Assembly (NCBI GenBank): GCA_030706735.1 | Contig: JAUZNZ010000002.1 | Span: 62,001 to 126,000, forward strand | Reading direction: 5' to 3' | Length of the DNA: 64,000 nucleotides | Source: Bacteroidota bacterium | GTDB lineage: Bacteria; Bacteroidota; Bacteroidia; Chitinophagales; Chitinophagaceae | In this document: positions 42,212 through 51,198 of the stretch, piece after piece | How positions within the stretch are numbered: the first letter of the stretch is position 1 | How the letters are laid out: every line of letters starts with the position of its first letter | The notes under the pieces: generated by a model | What the model was told of the DNA's origin: nothing | Database searches by the model: none | What the model saw: the letters and a program-made list of their open reading frames with translations, nothing else | Translations under genes and position numbers: made by a program

Positions 42212-43135
42212 GGTTTTCAGCACGTCATTCATGCTCCTTACCGCCGCTGCACTCTTGGCAAACAAAGCCTGCTCATCGGCGTTCAGGCCGAAGTCCAGGA
42301 TCTTTTCCCATCCGTTGCGACCGATGACGACCGGCACGCCAAGGCAGATATCTTTCTGCCCGTATTCCCCGTTCAGGGATACGCAGCAGGTAAATAGTTT
42401 CTTCTCGTCACGGACGATGGCCTCTACCATGGCTGCACCGGCCGCACCGGGCGCATACCATGCGGACGTGCCGATCAGCTTGGTCAGGGTCGCGCCGCCT
42501 ACCATCGTATCCGCGACGACCTGTTGTTGCTGCGCTTCGCTCAAAAATTTGGTCACGGGGACACTATTCCAGGTGGCTAGACGGATCAATGGGATCATGG
42601 TGGTATCCCCATGTCCACCCACCACTACGGCGTTCAGATCGGCCGGGCTGCAACCCAACTGTTGGCTCAACTGATAACGAAAACGGGCGCTGTCCAGTGC
42701 GCCCCCCATGCCGATGATCCTGTTCTTCGGCAAACCGGTGGAGGTCAGCGCGAGATAGGTCATCGTGTCCATCGGGTTGCTGATGATGATCAGGATGGCA
42801 TTCGGAGAATGCTTCAGGATGTTTTCGGTGACGCCCTTGACAATGCCGGCATTCGTCCCGATGAGCTCTTCCCGGGTCATGCCCGGCTTGCGGGGCAGGC
42901 CCGAAGTGATGACGACCACGTCGCTGTTCGCGGTTTTGGAATAATCATTGGTGCTGCCTGTGATCCGGGTATCGAATTCGAGCAAGGCGGCAGTCTGCAT
43001 CATATCCTGTGCCTTGCCTTCCGCCAATCCTTCCTTGATATCCAGCAGAACCAGCTCCTCAGCCAGCGCCGCACGCGCGATATTATCGGCACAGGTAGCC
43101 CCTACGGCGCCCGCGCCTACAACCGTTACTTTCAT
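42206..43135 (-). CDS. mdh: Malate dehydrogenase
   Basis: 309 residues from the ATG at 43135 (a 47-codon longer frame has no good start). LDH-like MDH: NAD site VTVVGAGAVGATCAD, ITSGLPRKPGMTREEL with the substrate arginines near 79-94, and VGGHGDTTM near 173-181 with the catalytic His. It converts malate and oxaloacetate in the citric acid cycle. It is alone in its transcript, with a strong promoter at 43176-43206. Confidence 0.95.
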   Translation of the reverse strand: MKVTVVGAGAVGATCADNIARAALAEELVLLDIKEGLAEGKAQDMMQTAALLEFDTRITGSTNDYSKTANSDVVVITSGLPRKPGMTREELIGTNAGIVKGVTENILKHSPNAILIIISNPMDTMTYLALTSTGLPKNRIIGMGGALDSARFRYQLSQQLGCSPADLNAVVVGGHGDTTMIPLIRLATWNSVPVTKFLSEAQQQQVVADTMVGGATLTKLIGTSAWYAPGAAGAAMVEAIVRDEKKLFTCCVSLNGEYGQKDICLGVPVVIGRNGWEKILDFGLNADEQALFAKSAAAVRSMNDVLKTL

Positions 43136-43175
43136 CGGTAAATAGTTTATTGAGCGTGATGAATTATTTGCCCGG

Positions 43176-43206
43176 CAAAGGTAGGGCAGCGTGATGAACT
43201 TTTCAA
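43176..43206 (-). promoter_or_regulatory. Promoter of mdh
   Basis: Minus-strand TTG (43206-43204), 20 bases, TACCTTTG (43183-43176). Both elements match the Bacteroidota consensus and give a leader of about 35 bases. Confidence 0.75.
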
Positions 43207-43217
43207 GGCAAATTCTC

Positions 43218-43784
43218 TTAACCTTTTTTATAGTTGAAGGCGCCCGTGAGGGTTTCGACCTTCTGCGTTCCCTCAAAAGTAGTGATCAGGTTGCCATTCT
43301 TGTCGTATAGCGCCAGGTATGGGAGATTGTGAATGCGATAGAATGGAACAAAGAAGAATTTCTCATCTCTTCCGATCTTGATATTGGGGTGCTTGGCCAG
43401 GTGGTAATGCTCGTAAAAATCCTTCATCTCGCCGAATGGCTGGTAAGTGGCCATGACGATCTCGATATTCTTGAACTTGGAAAAACTGCCCAGGATACTT
43501 TCAGTCTGGTGCTTGCAATGCTCGCAGTCGGGACTGAAGAACATGACCAGGGTTTGGTGATGCTTCTTCAGATCCTCTTTTGTGACATAGCTCGCGCTAT
43601 CCACTTTCAACAGGTGAAAAGGCGGGATCGTCGGAAATCGTTGGAAAGGGGCCTTTTCAGCTTCAGGCGTCGGCTGGGCCGGCTGTACCGTAGGTGACTG
43701 CGCCGGCGGATTGGTTTGGGCTTGTTGCGAACTGGCAAACTGGTAACCGATCATCATCAATAAAGCGAGCGTTGTCTTTTTCAC
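43218..43784 (-). CDS. Exported thioredoxin-like protein (TlpA type)
   Basis: 188 residues: signal peptide (about 1-20), Pro/Gln-rich linker (about 22-48), then a thioredoxin-fold domain with CEHC at 87-90 in MFFSPDCEHCKHQ and a cis-Pro region LPYLALYDKNGN. Membrane-proximal thiol reduction or a redox role is expected. The next gene upstream, the BlaI-type regulator, faces the other way. Confidence 0.82.
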   Translation of the reverse strand: MKKTTLALLMMIGYQFASSQQAQTNPPAQSPTVQPAQPTPEAEKAPFQRFPTIPPFHLLKVDSASYVTKEDLKKHHQTLVMFFSPDCEHCKHQTESILGSFSKFKNIEIVMATYQPFGEMKDFYEHYHLAKHPNIKIGRDEKFFFVPFYRIHNLPYLALYDKNGNLITTFEGTQKVETLTGAFNYKKG

Positions 43785-43868
43785 GTCTTGGGATTTTCAA
43801 TATAAGGATGCTGAAAAATAAGTGTAAAACTATACTGTTTAACGAAAAAAAGAATTTTTTATTTGTTA

Positions 43869-43904
43869 TTACGAATGTTTCGTAGGTTTACGAAAACTTC
43901 GTAA
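43869..43904. promoter_or_regulatory. Twin palindromic operators before the BlaI-type regulator
   Basis: TACGAA-TGT-TTCGTA (43870-43884) and TTACGAA-AAC-TTCGTAA (43888-43904) are two near-identical dyads, with centres 19 bases apart. TAGGTTTA (43883-43890), a close match to the -7 element, sits between and over them, and TTTG is at 43862-43865. Binding here would block transcription of the regulator gene 4 bases downstream. Confidence 0.75.
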
Positions 43905-43908
43905 TAAT

Positions 43909-44268
43909 ATGGAAAAACTAACCAGGCAAGAGGAAGAAGCCATGCAGGCCATCTGGAGAACGGGGGAGGGTAATGTTAAGCTCTTCCTCGATGATATGGA
44001 TGAGCCCAGACCCCCCTACACCACGCTGGCCTCCACGATCAAGAACCTCGAAAAAAAAGGGTACCTCGGGAGCCGGCTCCTCGGCAATGCTTACCTGTAT
44101 AAGCCGCTGGTGTCGGAAGAAGAATACAAAAAGAAGTTCATGAACGGCTTCGTAAAGGACTATTTCGACAATTCGTATAAAGAGCTGGTGAATTTTTTCG
44201 TCGAAGAAAAAAAACTCAGCGCACGCGAACTCAGGGAGATCATCGCCATGATCGAAGGAAAGAATTAA
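43909..44268 (+). CDS. BlaI/MecI/CopY family transcriptional repressor
   Basis: 119 residues. Winged helix-turn-helix with LTRQEEEAMQAIWRTGEGNVKLFLDDM, TTLASTIKNLEKKGYLGSRLLGNAYLYKPLVS, and a C-terminal dimer helix. Such repressors normally work with a membrane metalloprotease sensor of the BlaR1/M56 type encoded next to them. Here only a deletion remnant of such a gene follows (44279-44411), so the repressor may be constitutive or sense through another protein. Self-regulation at the twin operators upstream is likely. Confidence 0.9.
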   Translation: MEKLTRQEEEAMQAIWRTGEGNVKLFLDDMDEPRPPYTTLASTIKNLEKKGYLGSRLLGNAYLYKPLVSEEEYKKKFMNGFVKDYFDNSYKELVNFFVEEKKLSARELREIIAMIEGKN

Positions 44269-44278
44269 AATATTCATT

Positions 44279-44411
44279 ATGCCTTTTTTCGCCCTCTACC
44301 TGATCAAATGGTCATCAGCCTCGGCCTCGCCCGGACAGCCTGGTCAATATCTATGGAAATAAAGCGCGAAATGGAGTGATATTTATCACGACGAAGGATC
44401 GAAGTCGCTGA
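44279..44411 (+). pseudogene. Deletion remnant of a BlaR1/M56-type or plug-domain gene
   Basis: An ATG ten bases after the repressor gene opens MPFFALYLIKWSSA, which resembles the N-terminal first helix of M56 sensor proteases. After about 40 bases, in another frame, comes NIYGNKARNGVIFITTKDRSR-stop, a close match to the NVYG-ANGVVIIT C-terminal plug motif found in Bacteroidota M56 proteins and TonB receptors. So both ends of a gene of the expected kind are present in under 140 bases, which indicates a large internal deletion with frame change. Confidence 0.6.
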
Positions 44412-44452
44412 GGTTCAATGATTGATTGCGTCCATTCGACCCCAAAGAACTC

Positions 44453-44483
44453 TTTGCCGGCTGCTGATTTTGCCTTAGATTTG
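44453..44483 (+). promoter_or_regulatory. Promoter of the efp-accB-accC operon
   Basis: TTTG (44453-44456), 19 bases, TAGATTTG (44476-44483): a full match in both boxes. Leader of about 65 bases to the efp ATG at 44558. Confidence 0.8.
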
Positions 44484-44557
44484 CACCCCGCCTGTGTCTT
44501 GGCCCTACCGGGAACAGGTCTCATCTGAAAATTAGCAGGTAAAATCGCGTTGGGTTT

Positions 44558-45121
44558 ATGGCAAATACAGCAGATATCAGCCGTGGAATGATCATTAAAC
44601 TGGATGGAAGCCTTTATTCAGTAATCGAATTCGGCGAGAACAAGACGGCCAGGGCAGCCGCAAAAGTATGGGCGAAATTGAAAGGCGTGGACAACGCCCG
44701 CTCCATCGAAAAGACCTGGAATAGCGGAGACACGATCTTCCCCGTCCGGGTCGAAAGAAAGTCCTACCAATTCCTTTATAAAGACGATACCGGATACAAC
44801 TTCATGGACAATGAGACCTTCGAGCAAATTGCCCTGGAAGAACGCCTGATCGACGCACCCCAATTTCTCAAGGACGGACAGGAAGTATCCGTGTTGATCA
44901 ACACCGACACCGACCAACCAATGAGCGTCGAGTTGCCGGATAAGATCGTTGTCCAGGTCACCTACTCCGAACCGGGAGTAAAAGGAGATACCGCCACCCG
45001 CACGCTGAAGCCCGCGAAGGTCGAGACAGGCGCCACAGTGAATGTACCGCTGTTTGTCAATGAAGGTGAACTGATACGCATCAATACCAAGACGGGCGAA
45101 TACGTCGAAAGGGTGAAATAA
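44558..45121 (+). CDS. efp: Elongation factor P
   Basis: 187 residues, three-domain EF-P length. ISRGMIIKLDGSLYSVIEFG opens the KOW-like first domain; the other domains follow with LPDKIVVQVTYSEPGVKGDTAT and the final EGELIRINTKTGEYVERVK. EF-P relieves ribosome stalling on polyproline. The domain I tip loop reads GENKTARAAAK rather than the common KPGKG type; Lys29 is the candidate tip residue. Genes for accB and accC follow, a gene order common in bacteria. Confidence 0.95.
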   Translation: MANTADISRGMIIKLDGSLYSVIEFGENKTARAAAKVWAKLKGVDNARSIEKTWNSGDTIFPVRVERKSYQFLYKDDTGYNFMDNETFEQIALEERLIDAPQFLKDGQEVSVLINTDTDQPMSVELPDKIVVQVTYSEPGVKGDTATRTLKPAKVETGATVNVPLFVNEGELIRINTKTGEYVERVK

Positions 45122-45184
45122 TTGGTCCATTTTACGGTAGAATCCCTATTTTAGTCCCCCAAATAAACCTGTAAATTCATCTAT

Positions 45185-45673
45185 ATGGATTTCAAACAGA
45201 TTCAGGAATTGATCAAGATGATCAATAAATCGAACATCGGAGAGGTATGCATAGAAGAAAAGGGGTTTAAACTGACTATCAAACAAAAGGAAGAACCAGC
45301 CACCCAGGTCATTTCTGCACCGATGCAGGCGCCGTCCCTGGCAGGTTCTGCACCACAGGCCTCGGTTCAGAGCGCCGCCCCGGCCCCCCAGGCGGAGAAA
45401 CCGGCAAAACCGGCGGAAGCGCCAGCCGGCAATACGGTAACCATAAAGAGTCCGATGATCGGCACATTTTACAGGAGTTCCTCACCCGATAAAGCCCCAT
45501 TTGTAAATATCGGCGACGATATCGAGCCCGGCAAGGTGGTATGCATCATCGAGGCTATGAAGCTTTTCAATGAAATAGAGAGCGAAATAAAGGGCAGGAT
45601 CGTAAAAGTGCTGGTTGAAGATGCCTCACCCGTTGAATACGACCAGCCCTTATTCCTCGTTGAGCCGGTTTAG
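45185..45673 (+). CDS. accB: Biotin carboxyl carrier protein of acetyl-CoA carboxylase
   Basis: 162 residues. A helical N-terminal half, an Ala/Pro-rich flexible linker (about 45-84), then the biotinyl domain with EAMKLFNE; K126 is the biotinylated lysine. It carries the carboxyl group from biotin carboxylase to the transferase. It sits between efp and accC (18 bases). Confidence 0.95.
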   Translation: MDFKQIQELIKMINKSNIGEVCIEEKGFKLTIKQKEEPATQVISAPMQAPSLAGSAPQASVQSAAPAPQAEKPAKPAEAPAGNTVTIKSPMIGTFYRSSSPDKAPFVNIGDDIEPGKVVCIIEAMKLFNEIESEIKGRIVKVLVEDASPVEYDQPLFLVEPV

Positions 45674-45691
45674 TCAACTCAAATCTCACGA

Positions 45692-47029
45692 ATGTTTAAA
45701 AAGATACTAATTGCCAACAGAGGAGAGATCGCCCTGCGCGTCATTCGTACCTGTCGCGAGATGGGTATCAAGACGGTTGCGGTTTATTCCACTGCCGACA
45801 AGGATAGCCTGCACGTTCGGTTTGCCGATGAGGCGGTATGCATAGGAAAGCCCGCGAGTTTTGATTCCTACCTGAATATTCCCCATATCATGGCCGCGGC
45901 CGAGATCACCAATGCCGATGGCATACACCCCGGATACGGTTTTCTCGCTGAGAACTCCCGCTTCGCGGAGATCTGCGGGGAACATGGTATTAAATTCATA
46001 GGGCCGACGCCCGCCATGATCAATTCCATGGGGGATAAGATCACGGCTAAAGAGACGATGATCAGGGCCGGCGTACCTGTGGTGCCCGGAGGGCAAGGGT
46101 TGCTCGATAGCCTCGATCACGCTAAAGGGGTGGCCAGGGAGATCGGTTACCCGATCATCCTCAAAGCCACAGCCGGCGGTGGCGGAAAAGGGATGCGGGT
46201 GGTATGGGAAGAGTCCGAGATGGAGCGTGCCTTCACCACCGCCAAGGCGGAGGCGGCAGCCTCGTTTAAGAACGACGGCGTATACATGGAGAAATTCGTG
46301 GAAGAACCCCGTCACATCGAGATACAGGTGGCCGGCGACCAGTATGGCAAGGTTTGTCACCTCAGTGAAAGAGATTGCTCGATCCAGCGCCGGCACCAAA
46401 AGCTGGTGGAAGAATCGCCTTCCCCATTCATGACGCCCGAACTCAGGCGACGCATGGGCGAGGCGGCCATCAAGGCCGCTTCGGCGATCAACTATGAGAG
46501 CGTCGGTACCGTCGAGTTCCTGGTCGACAAGCACCGCAATTTCTACTTCATGGAGATGAATACCCGCATCCAGGTGGAACATTGCGTGACGGAGGAGGTA
46601 GTAAATTTCGACCTCATCAAGGAACAGATCAAAATAGCTTCGGGTGAATCCATCAGCGGCCAGAACTATGAGCCCCAGGGCCATGCCATCGAATGTCGGA
46701 TCAATGCGGAAGATCCCTATAACGACTTCCGGCCCTCGCCCGGTAAGATCACCGTCCTGCATCAGCCCGGCGGCCATGGCATTCGCGTGGACTCTCACGC
46801 CTACGACGGCTATACCATTCCCCCATACTACGATAGCATGATCGGCAAGATCATCGCCACCGCCCGCAGCCGGGAAGAGGCGATCAATACCATGCACCGG
46901 GCTCTCAGTGAATACGTGATCGAAGGGATCAAAACGACCATTCCCTTTCACCTGCAACTGATGAAGGACGAACGGTTTCGCAGCGGAGACTTCAATACCA
47001 AATTCCTGGAAGGCTTCAAAATGATCTAG
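45692..47029 (+). CDS. accC: Acetyl-CoA carboxylase biotin carboxylase subunit
   Basis: 445 residues, normal length. [22 protein letters not shown] start, ATP-grasp [10 protein letters not shown] near 165-174, SLDHAK... and the metal/bicarbonate site with [20 protein letters not shown] near 226-245, [16 protein letters not shown] near 286-301. It carboxylates the biotin on AccB using ATP and bicarbonate for fatty acid synthesis. Carboxyltransferase genes are elsewhere. Confidence 0.97.
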   Translation: MFKKILIANRGEIALRVIRTCREMGIKTVAVYSTADKDSLHVRFADEAVCIGKPASFDSYLNIPHIMAAAEITNADGIHPGYGFLAENSRFAEICGEHGIKFIGPTPAMINSMGDKITAKETMIRAGVPVVPGGQGLLDSLDHAKGVAREIGYPIILKATAGGGGKGMRVVWEESEMERAFTTAKAEAAASFKNDGVYMEKFVEEPRHIEIQVAGDQYGKVCHLSERDCSIQRRHQKLVEESPSPFMTPELRRRMGEAAIKAASAINYESVGTVEFLVDKHRNFYFMEMNTRIQVEHCVTEEVVNFDLIKEQIKIASGESISGQNYEPQGHAIECRINAEDPYNDFRPSPGKITVLHQPGGHGIRVDSHAYDGYTIPPYYDSMIGKIIATARSREEAINTMHRALSEYVIEGIKTTIPFHLQLMKDERFRSGDFNTKFLEGFKMI

Positions 47030-47033
47030 TTTC

Positions 47034-48254
47034 TCAGCTCCATTTTTTCACCAACTCGTTCAGCAGGTTTTCCGCTCCATAGTAGCCGGCCAGCTTCCGG
47101 ATAACCGCTTCGACCAGCGAATCCGGGCAGGACGCCCCACTGGTGAGCAATATACGGACAGGCTTGATCTGCGGCAGCCAGTCCACCCCTTTCTCCTCCC
47201 TTTTCTTATGCAGGTCATAATGCAGGATCTCCGTGCGCGAGAGGATCTTTTCTTCGGAATTGATGAACCAGGTCGGTAATTTCTCCTCACAGAGTTCCAC
47301 GAGATGCGAAGTGTTCGAAGAGTTATAACCGCCGACGACGATCGCCAGGTCCGCCGGCATGTCCAGCATTCCGGTCACGGCCGACTGATTATCAAGGGTA
47401 GCATAACAAAGCGTGTCGCGCGTATCGGCAAAATGGTCTTCAATGGCTTCATTGCCGTATTTTTCGATCATGGTTTGCTTCAGGAAGTCCGCGATGGCCT
47501 GCGTATCGCTGGCAAGCATGGTGGTTTGATTGACCACGCCGATCCGCTGAAGGTCCTTTGCCATGTCGAAACCAACGCTGAACCGCCCTTTGAACCCGAA
47601 ATAAAAAGGATCGGCCGGTAAGGCACCCTTAATATATTGCGCGAGGACCCTGGCTTCACGCATATCCTCGATGACGAGGGCGGCGGTATGGGCTGCGGCA
47701 TGCGAGAACGTCGCACGCGTCTCTTCATGCCCGGGTTTGCCATGGATTATAACGGTATACTCATTCCCGGCGATTTGCGCGCTCCGCTTCCAGACTTTTT
47801 CTACGAAGGGACAGGTCGTATTATATCGTTCAGTCAGCACTCCATATGAACGCAATTTCGCCTCGATCTCCAGGGTCGTCCCAAACGCGGGTATAATGAC
47901 GATGTCGCCTTCATGAAGGTTCCCGAACGGGATGAGCTGGTTGCCATGCGTATCCTGAAGGAATTGAACGCCCCTTGATCTCAGGTCGGCATTGACACGC
48001 GGATTGTGTATCATTTCGCTCAGCAGGAAAATGCGCTTGCCCGGATTCTCATCGATGGTTCGGAATGAACGCTCGATCGCATTTTCTACCCCGTAACAAA
48101 AACCGAAATGCCGGGCCAGATAGATACGCAGCTCGCCCAGTTCCAGCAAGGCAGGGGTGAAATCCTTCTTCATCCTGTCCTCCTGGCCGCGCTTATTCTT
48201 GATGGCGCTGATCAGCGGGCTGCGATAAGTGATTGGAATATCGAAGGTCTTCAT
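47034..48254 (-). CDS. ispH: 4-hydroxy-3-methylbut-2-enyl diphosphate reductase
   Basis: 406 residues. The three iron-sulfur cysteines are visible: C53 in HFGFCYGVENAI, C148 in TTCPFVEKVW, and about C376 in SGASCPDSLVEAVI, along with the active-site H near HGKPGHEET. It performs the last MEP pathway step to isopentenyl and dimethylallyl diphosphate. It is longer than the E. coli enzyme (316 residues) because of an N-terminal extension of about 40 residues and insertions, as in the Bacteroidota form. Confidence 0.95.
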   Translation of the reverse strand: MKTFDIPITYRSPLISAIKNKRGQEDRMKKDFTPALLELGELRIYLARHFGFCYGVENAIERSFRTIDENPGKRIFLLSEMIHNPRVNADLRSRGVQFLQDTHGNQLIPFGNLHEGDIVIIPAFGTTLEIEAKLRSYGVLTERYNTTCPFVEKVWKRSAQIAGNEYTVIIHGKPGHEETRATFSHAAAHTAALVIEDMREARVLAQYIKGALPADPFYFGFKGRFSVGFDMAKDLQRIGVVNQTTMLASDTQAIADFLKQTMIEKYGNEAIEDHFADTRDTLCYATLDNQSAVTGMLDMPADLAIVVGGYNSSNTSHLVELCEEKLPTWFINSEEKILSRTEILHYDLHKKREEKGVDWLPQIKPVRILLTSGASCPDSLVEAVIRKLAGYYGAENLLNELVKKWS

Positions 48255-48274
48255 ACTGATGTCTATAAGACCCC

Positions 48275-48298
48275 CAAAGGTACAAACTTGTATGTTTG
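48275..48298. promoter_or_regulatory. Back-to-back -7 elements between ispH and the GH13 gene
   Basis: Minus-strand TACCTTTG (48282-48275) precedes ispH; plus-strand TATGTTTG (48291-48298) precedes the GH13 gene. Both match TAnnTTTG, separated by eight bases. Neither has a clear TTG at -33, so these are tentative. Confidence 0.4.
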
Positions 48299-48342
48299 GG
48301 ATGGGAATATAGTTTATCTTGCCGGCTTTAAGTTCTGAAATT

Positions 48343-49626
48343 ATGAGCGCTGCTTTTCCCGCGTTGGATTGGGTTCATACCGCTAATATCTATGAAGTCA
48401 ACCTTCGCCAATATACCCGCGAAGGAACGTTCGACGCCTTTTGCCGGGAGATGCCCCGGCTAAGAGATATGGGCATCGATGTATTATGGTTCATGCCCAT
48501 CACTCCCATCAGCGTGGCCAGGCGCCTTGGCACGCTCGGCAGTTACTATGCCTGCTCCGATTATACATCGACCAATCCCGAATTTGGTTCGGTAGACGAT
48601 TTTAAACGACTCGTCGCCGAAGCGCATGGACTGGGTCTAAAGGTCATGATCGATTGGGTCGCCAACCATACGGGTTGGGATCACAAGTGGACGACCGGAC
48701 ATCCGGAATATTATCGCAAAAATGCCGATGGCGCCTTCTTCGACTCTCACGGATGGGAAGATGTGATCGACCTGAACTATGATAGTTCCCTTCTTCGACA
48801 GGCCATGATCGATGCGATGATGTTCTGGGTGAGCGAATGCGATATCGACGGCTTCAGATGCGATATGGCCATGCTGGTGCCGCTGGATTTCTGGCGGACC
48901 GCAAGAACCCAGGTGGATAATGTGAAAAAATTGTTCTGGCTCGCCGAATGTGAAGAGATCAATTACCACGACGTATTCGATGCTTCTTACACCTGGAAGT
49001 TCCTGCACCGCATGGAAGCCGTATGGAAACGGGAATTTGCCGCCGACGGCCTGGATGAAGTACTGCAATATTACGATAGGATGTTCCCCGCTGATGGGTT
49101 CCGGACCTACTTTACCTCCAATCATGACGAGAATTCGCACAGCGGCAGCGAATACGAAAGGCTGGGGGACGCAGCCCGGGCTTTTGCCGTTCTCTGCTGC
49201 ACCTGGAACGGGCTGCCCCTGATCTATAGCGGGCAGGAACTGCCGAATACCAAACGCCTTCTTTTCTTCGATAAAGATTATATTCCCTGGACGGGCACCT
49301 GTCAACTGCATGAGTTCTACAAGGCGCTGTTAAGCCTCCGAAAGTCCAACCCGGCATTACGTACGGCCGATCCCACCGTTACGACCCACCGCCTGCATTC
49401 AAACGGATTGGATGACCGTTGCTTCGTATTCCTGCGCAGAAAGGATGACGATGAAGTACTGGTGGCGCTGAATTTATCCACCGACCCCGTCCTGCTCCCG
49501 GCTGCTGATCTCTTGCTGCACGGATCGTTCCGGAATATATTTACCGGGGAGGTCGCGGACTTGACCGGAATGCCTCCGGTGCTCGAAGCCTGGGGCTATG
49601 CCGTCCTGGAAAAAAAGAAGGGCTGA
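48343..49626 (+). CDS. Alpha-amylase family (GH13) glycoside hydrolase
   Basis: 427 residues from the ATG at 48343, preferred to an in-frame TTG 8 codons upstream. GH13 regions: MIDWVANHTGWDH (I), DGFRCDMA (II, with the nucleophile Asp), WLAECEE (III, acid/base Glu), and FTSNHDEN (IV). No signal peptide is visible, so it is probably cytoplasmic and processes maltodextrins or trehalose-type sugars. Domain C is short, ending VLEAWGYAVLEKK. Its final codons contain the terminator of the convergent htrA gene. Confidence 0.88.
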   Translation: MSAAFPALDWVHTANIYEVNLRQYTREGTFDAFCREMPRLRDMGIDVLWFMPITPISVARRLGTLGSYYACSDYTSTNPEFGSVDDFKRLVAEAHGLGLKVMIDWVANHTGWDHKWTTGHPEYYRKNADGAFFDSHGWEDVIDLNYDSSLLRQAMIDAMMFWVSECDIDGFRCDMAMLVPLDFWRTARTQVDNVKKLFWLAECEEINYHDVFDASYTWKFLHRMEAVWKREFAADGLDEVLQYYDRMFPADGFRTYFTSNHDENSHSGSEYERLGDAARAFAVLCCTWNGLPLIYSGQELPNTKRLLFFDKDYIPWTGTCQLHEFYKALLSLRKSNPALRTADPTVTTHRLHSNGLDDRCFVFLRRKDDDEVLVALNLSTDPVLLPAADLLLHGSFRNIFTGEVADLTGMPPVLEAWGYAVLEKKKG

Positions 49627-49647
49627 CCTTCGTCGCCGGCCAGCCCT
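49608..49647 (-). terminator. Intrinsic terminator of the htrA gene, inside the GH13 3' end
   Basis: Minus-strand AGGGCTG (49647-49641) with GG nearby and CAGCCCT (49625-49619) form a stem of seven pairs extended by CC/GG, then TTCTTTTTTTCC. The T run is templated by the last Lys codons (AAAAAAAAGAAG) of the convergent GH13 gene. Confidence 0.8.
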
Positions 49648-49689
49648 GTTCATATGGAAAAAATAATGTGTCTTTCGTCTTTCCGCAAA

Positions 49690-51198
49690 TTATTCGCCGC
49701 TTGAAAGGCGCAATGGATAGGTGTAAAGGCCTTCGTAACCTGAAAATACCCCTTCCAGCTTGACAGTCCCGGACGCTTTCGACAGAATGCCTTCCAGTTC
49801 CTCCTTGGTTCTCACTTCCTGGCCGTTGGCCTTGAGGATAATGAAACCTTCCTGTATCCTGGACTTATCCATCAGCCCATTCTCCGTCACCGATTTTACG
49901 ATAACGCCGCCCTTTACGTCCAGGTCCGTCGACTCTTTCTTGCTAAGCGTTTGCAGTTGCGCGCCAAGCTTATCCAACACGGACGTCTTTACCATCGCGA
50001 TCGTACCGGAATTATTGCGCAACTGGATCGTAACATTGTTCTCCTTCCCATCCCTCTTATAGGTGACCGTGATCTTATCGCCGGGACTGTATGTGGCGAT
50101 CTGTCCCACCAGTTCTGCGCCCGTGAAGACCGGCGTGCCATTTAGCTTCGTGATCATATCTCCTTTCTGAATGCCCGCATGGGAGGCGGCGCCATCCGCG
50201 GTAACATCCATCACATACACGCCTTCGCCGTCCTTGATCCCTTGCTCCTTCTTCTGATCGTCGCTCATATCGTCCCTCGGGTATTGTATGCCCAGATAGG
50301 CCCTCTGCGGCGTCCCGAATTTCATGATATCATTAACGATCTTTTTGACAATATTGACGGGGATGGTGAATGAATATCCCGCGTACGATCCGGTCGGGGA
50401 CGCGATGGCCGAATTGATGCCGATCAATTGTCCTTCCGGGTTGATAAGCGGACCGCCGCTGTTGCCTGGATTCACGGCGGCATCCGTCTGGATGAACGAC
50501 TCAAGGGGAGTCTGGCTCTGGCGCCGGTTGATGTCGAGCGTCCGCCCCTTGGCGCTGACGATCCCGGCAGTCACGGTTGTCTCGAGGTTCAGCGGATAAC
50601 CCACCGCTAACACCCATTGCCCGATCTTAACATCGTCTGAATTACCATACAACAGAAAAGGCAATCCTTGGGCATCGATCTTGATCACGGCCAGATCACT
50701 GCTCGGATCGGCGCCGATCACCTTTGCCTTGAAGGATTTCCGGTTGCTCAGCGTAACGGTGACCTCATCGGCCCCATCCACTACATGATTATTGGTAACG
50801 ATATACCCGTCATTGCTGATGATCACTCCCGAGCCCGATGCCATTTCCGGCAGGGAACGCAAACCGTTGCCATTGCCGAAGAAGTCGTCGGGGTCTATCC
50901 CGAATAGGTCCGAGAAAGGGTTGTGTTTGGGTAGATTATTGCTGACTGTGCGGACGGTCTTGGTCTTGATATGCACAGTCGCCGGGATGGCTGCACTGGC
51001 CGCATCCGTGAAATCCAGGGGGCCGGCGCCGCCGGACCGCTCACCTTCAAAGAATTTGGCATAGTTCACGGGGATCTTCGAAGAGTCCTGCGCATAAAAA
51101 TAAGTCTTGCTACCGTTGATGCGGTTATAGCCCCACATGGTAGCGACTGCGGTCGACGCACTGATCAGGATGACAGTTACTACTTGTTTTGCTTTCAT
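49690..51198 (-). CDS. HtrA/DegP-type serine protease with two PDZ domains
   Basis: 502 residues. A hydrophobic N-terminal anchor or signal (about 6-22), then the trypsin-like domain with His138 in TNNHVVDG, Asp168 in DLAVIKID and Ser247 in GNSGGPL, and two C-terminal PDZ domains (about 300-385 and 405-495). It degrades or refolds damaged envelope proteins. A Gly/Pro-rich stretch and a long insertion before the catalytic domain may form the LA-like loop. It reads from its own region; the terminator lies inside the next gene. Confidence 0.93.
   Translation of the reverse strand: MKAKQVVTVILISASTAVATMWGYNRINGSKTYFYAQDSSKIPVNYAKFFEGERSGGAGPLDFTDAASAAIPATVHIKTKTVRTVSNNLPKHNPFSDLFGIDPDDFFGNGNGLRSLPEMASGSGVIISNDGYIVTNNHVVDGADEVTVTLSNRKSFKAKVIGADPSSDLAVIKIDAQGLPFLLYGNSDDVKIGQWVLAVGYPLNLETTVTAGIVSAKGRTLDINRRQSQTPLESFIQTDAAVNPGNSGGPLINPEGQLIGINSAIASPTGSYAGYSFTIPVNIVKKIVNDIMKFGTPQRAYLGIQYPRDDMSDDQKKEQGIKDGEGVYVMDVTADGAASHAGIQKGDMITKLNGTPVFTGAELVGQIATYSPGDKITVTYKRDGKENNVTIQLRNNSGTIAMVKTSVLDKLGAQLQTLSKKESTDLDVKGGVIVKSVTENGLMDKSRIQEGFIILKANGQEVRTKEELEGILSKASGTVKLEGVFSGYEGLYTYPLRLSSGE

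Noticed and set aside
44412-44557. A possible further gene between the BlaI remnant and efp
   Set aside because: No frame with start and length; the stretch holds the efp promoter and its leader.
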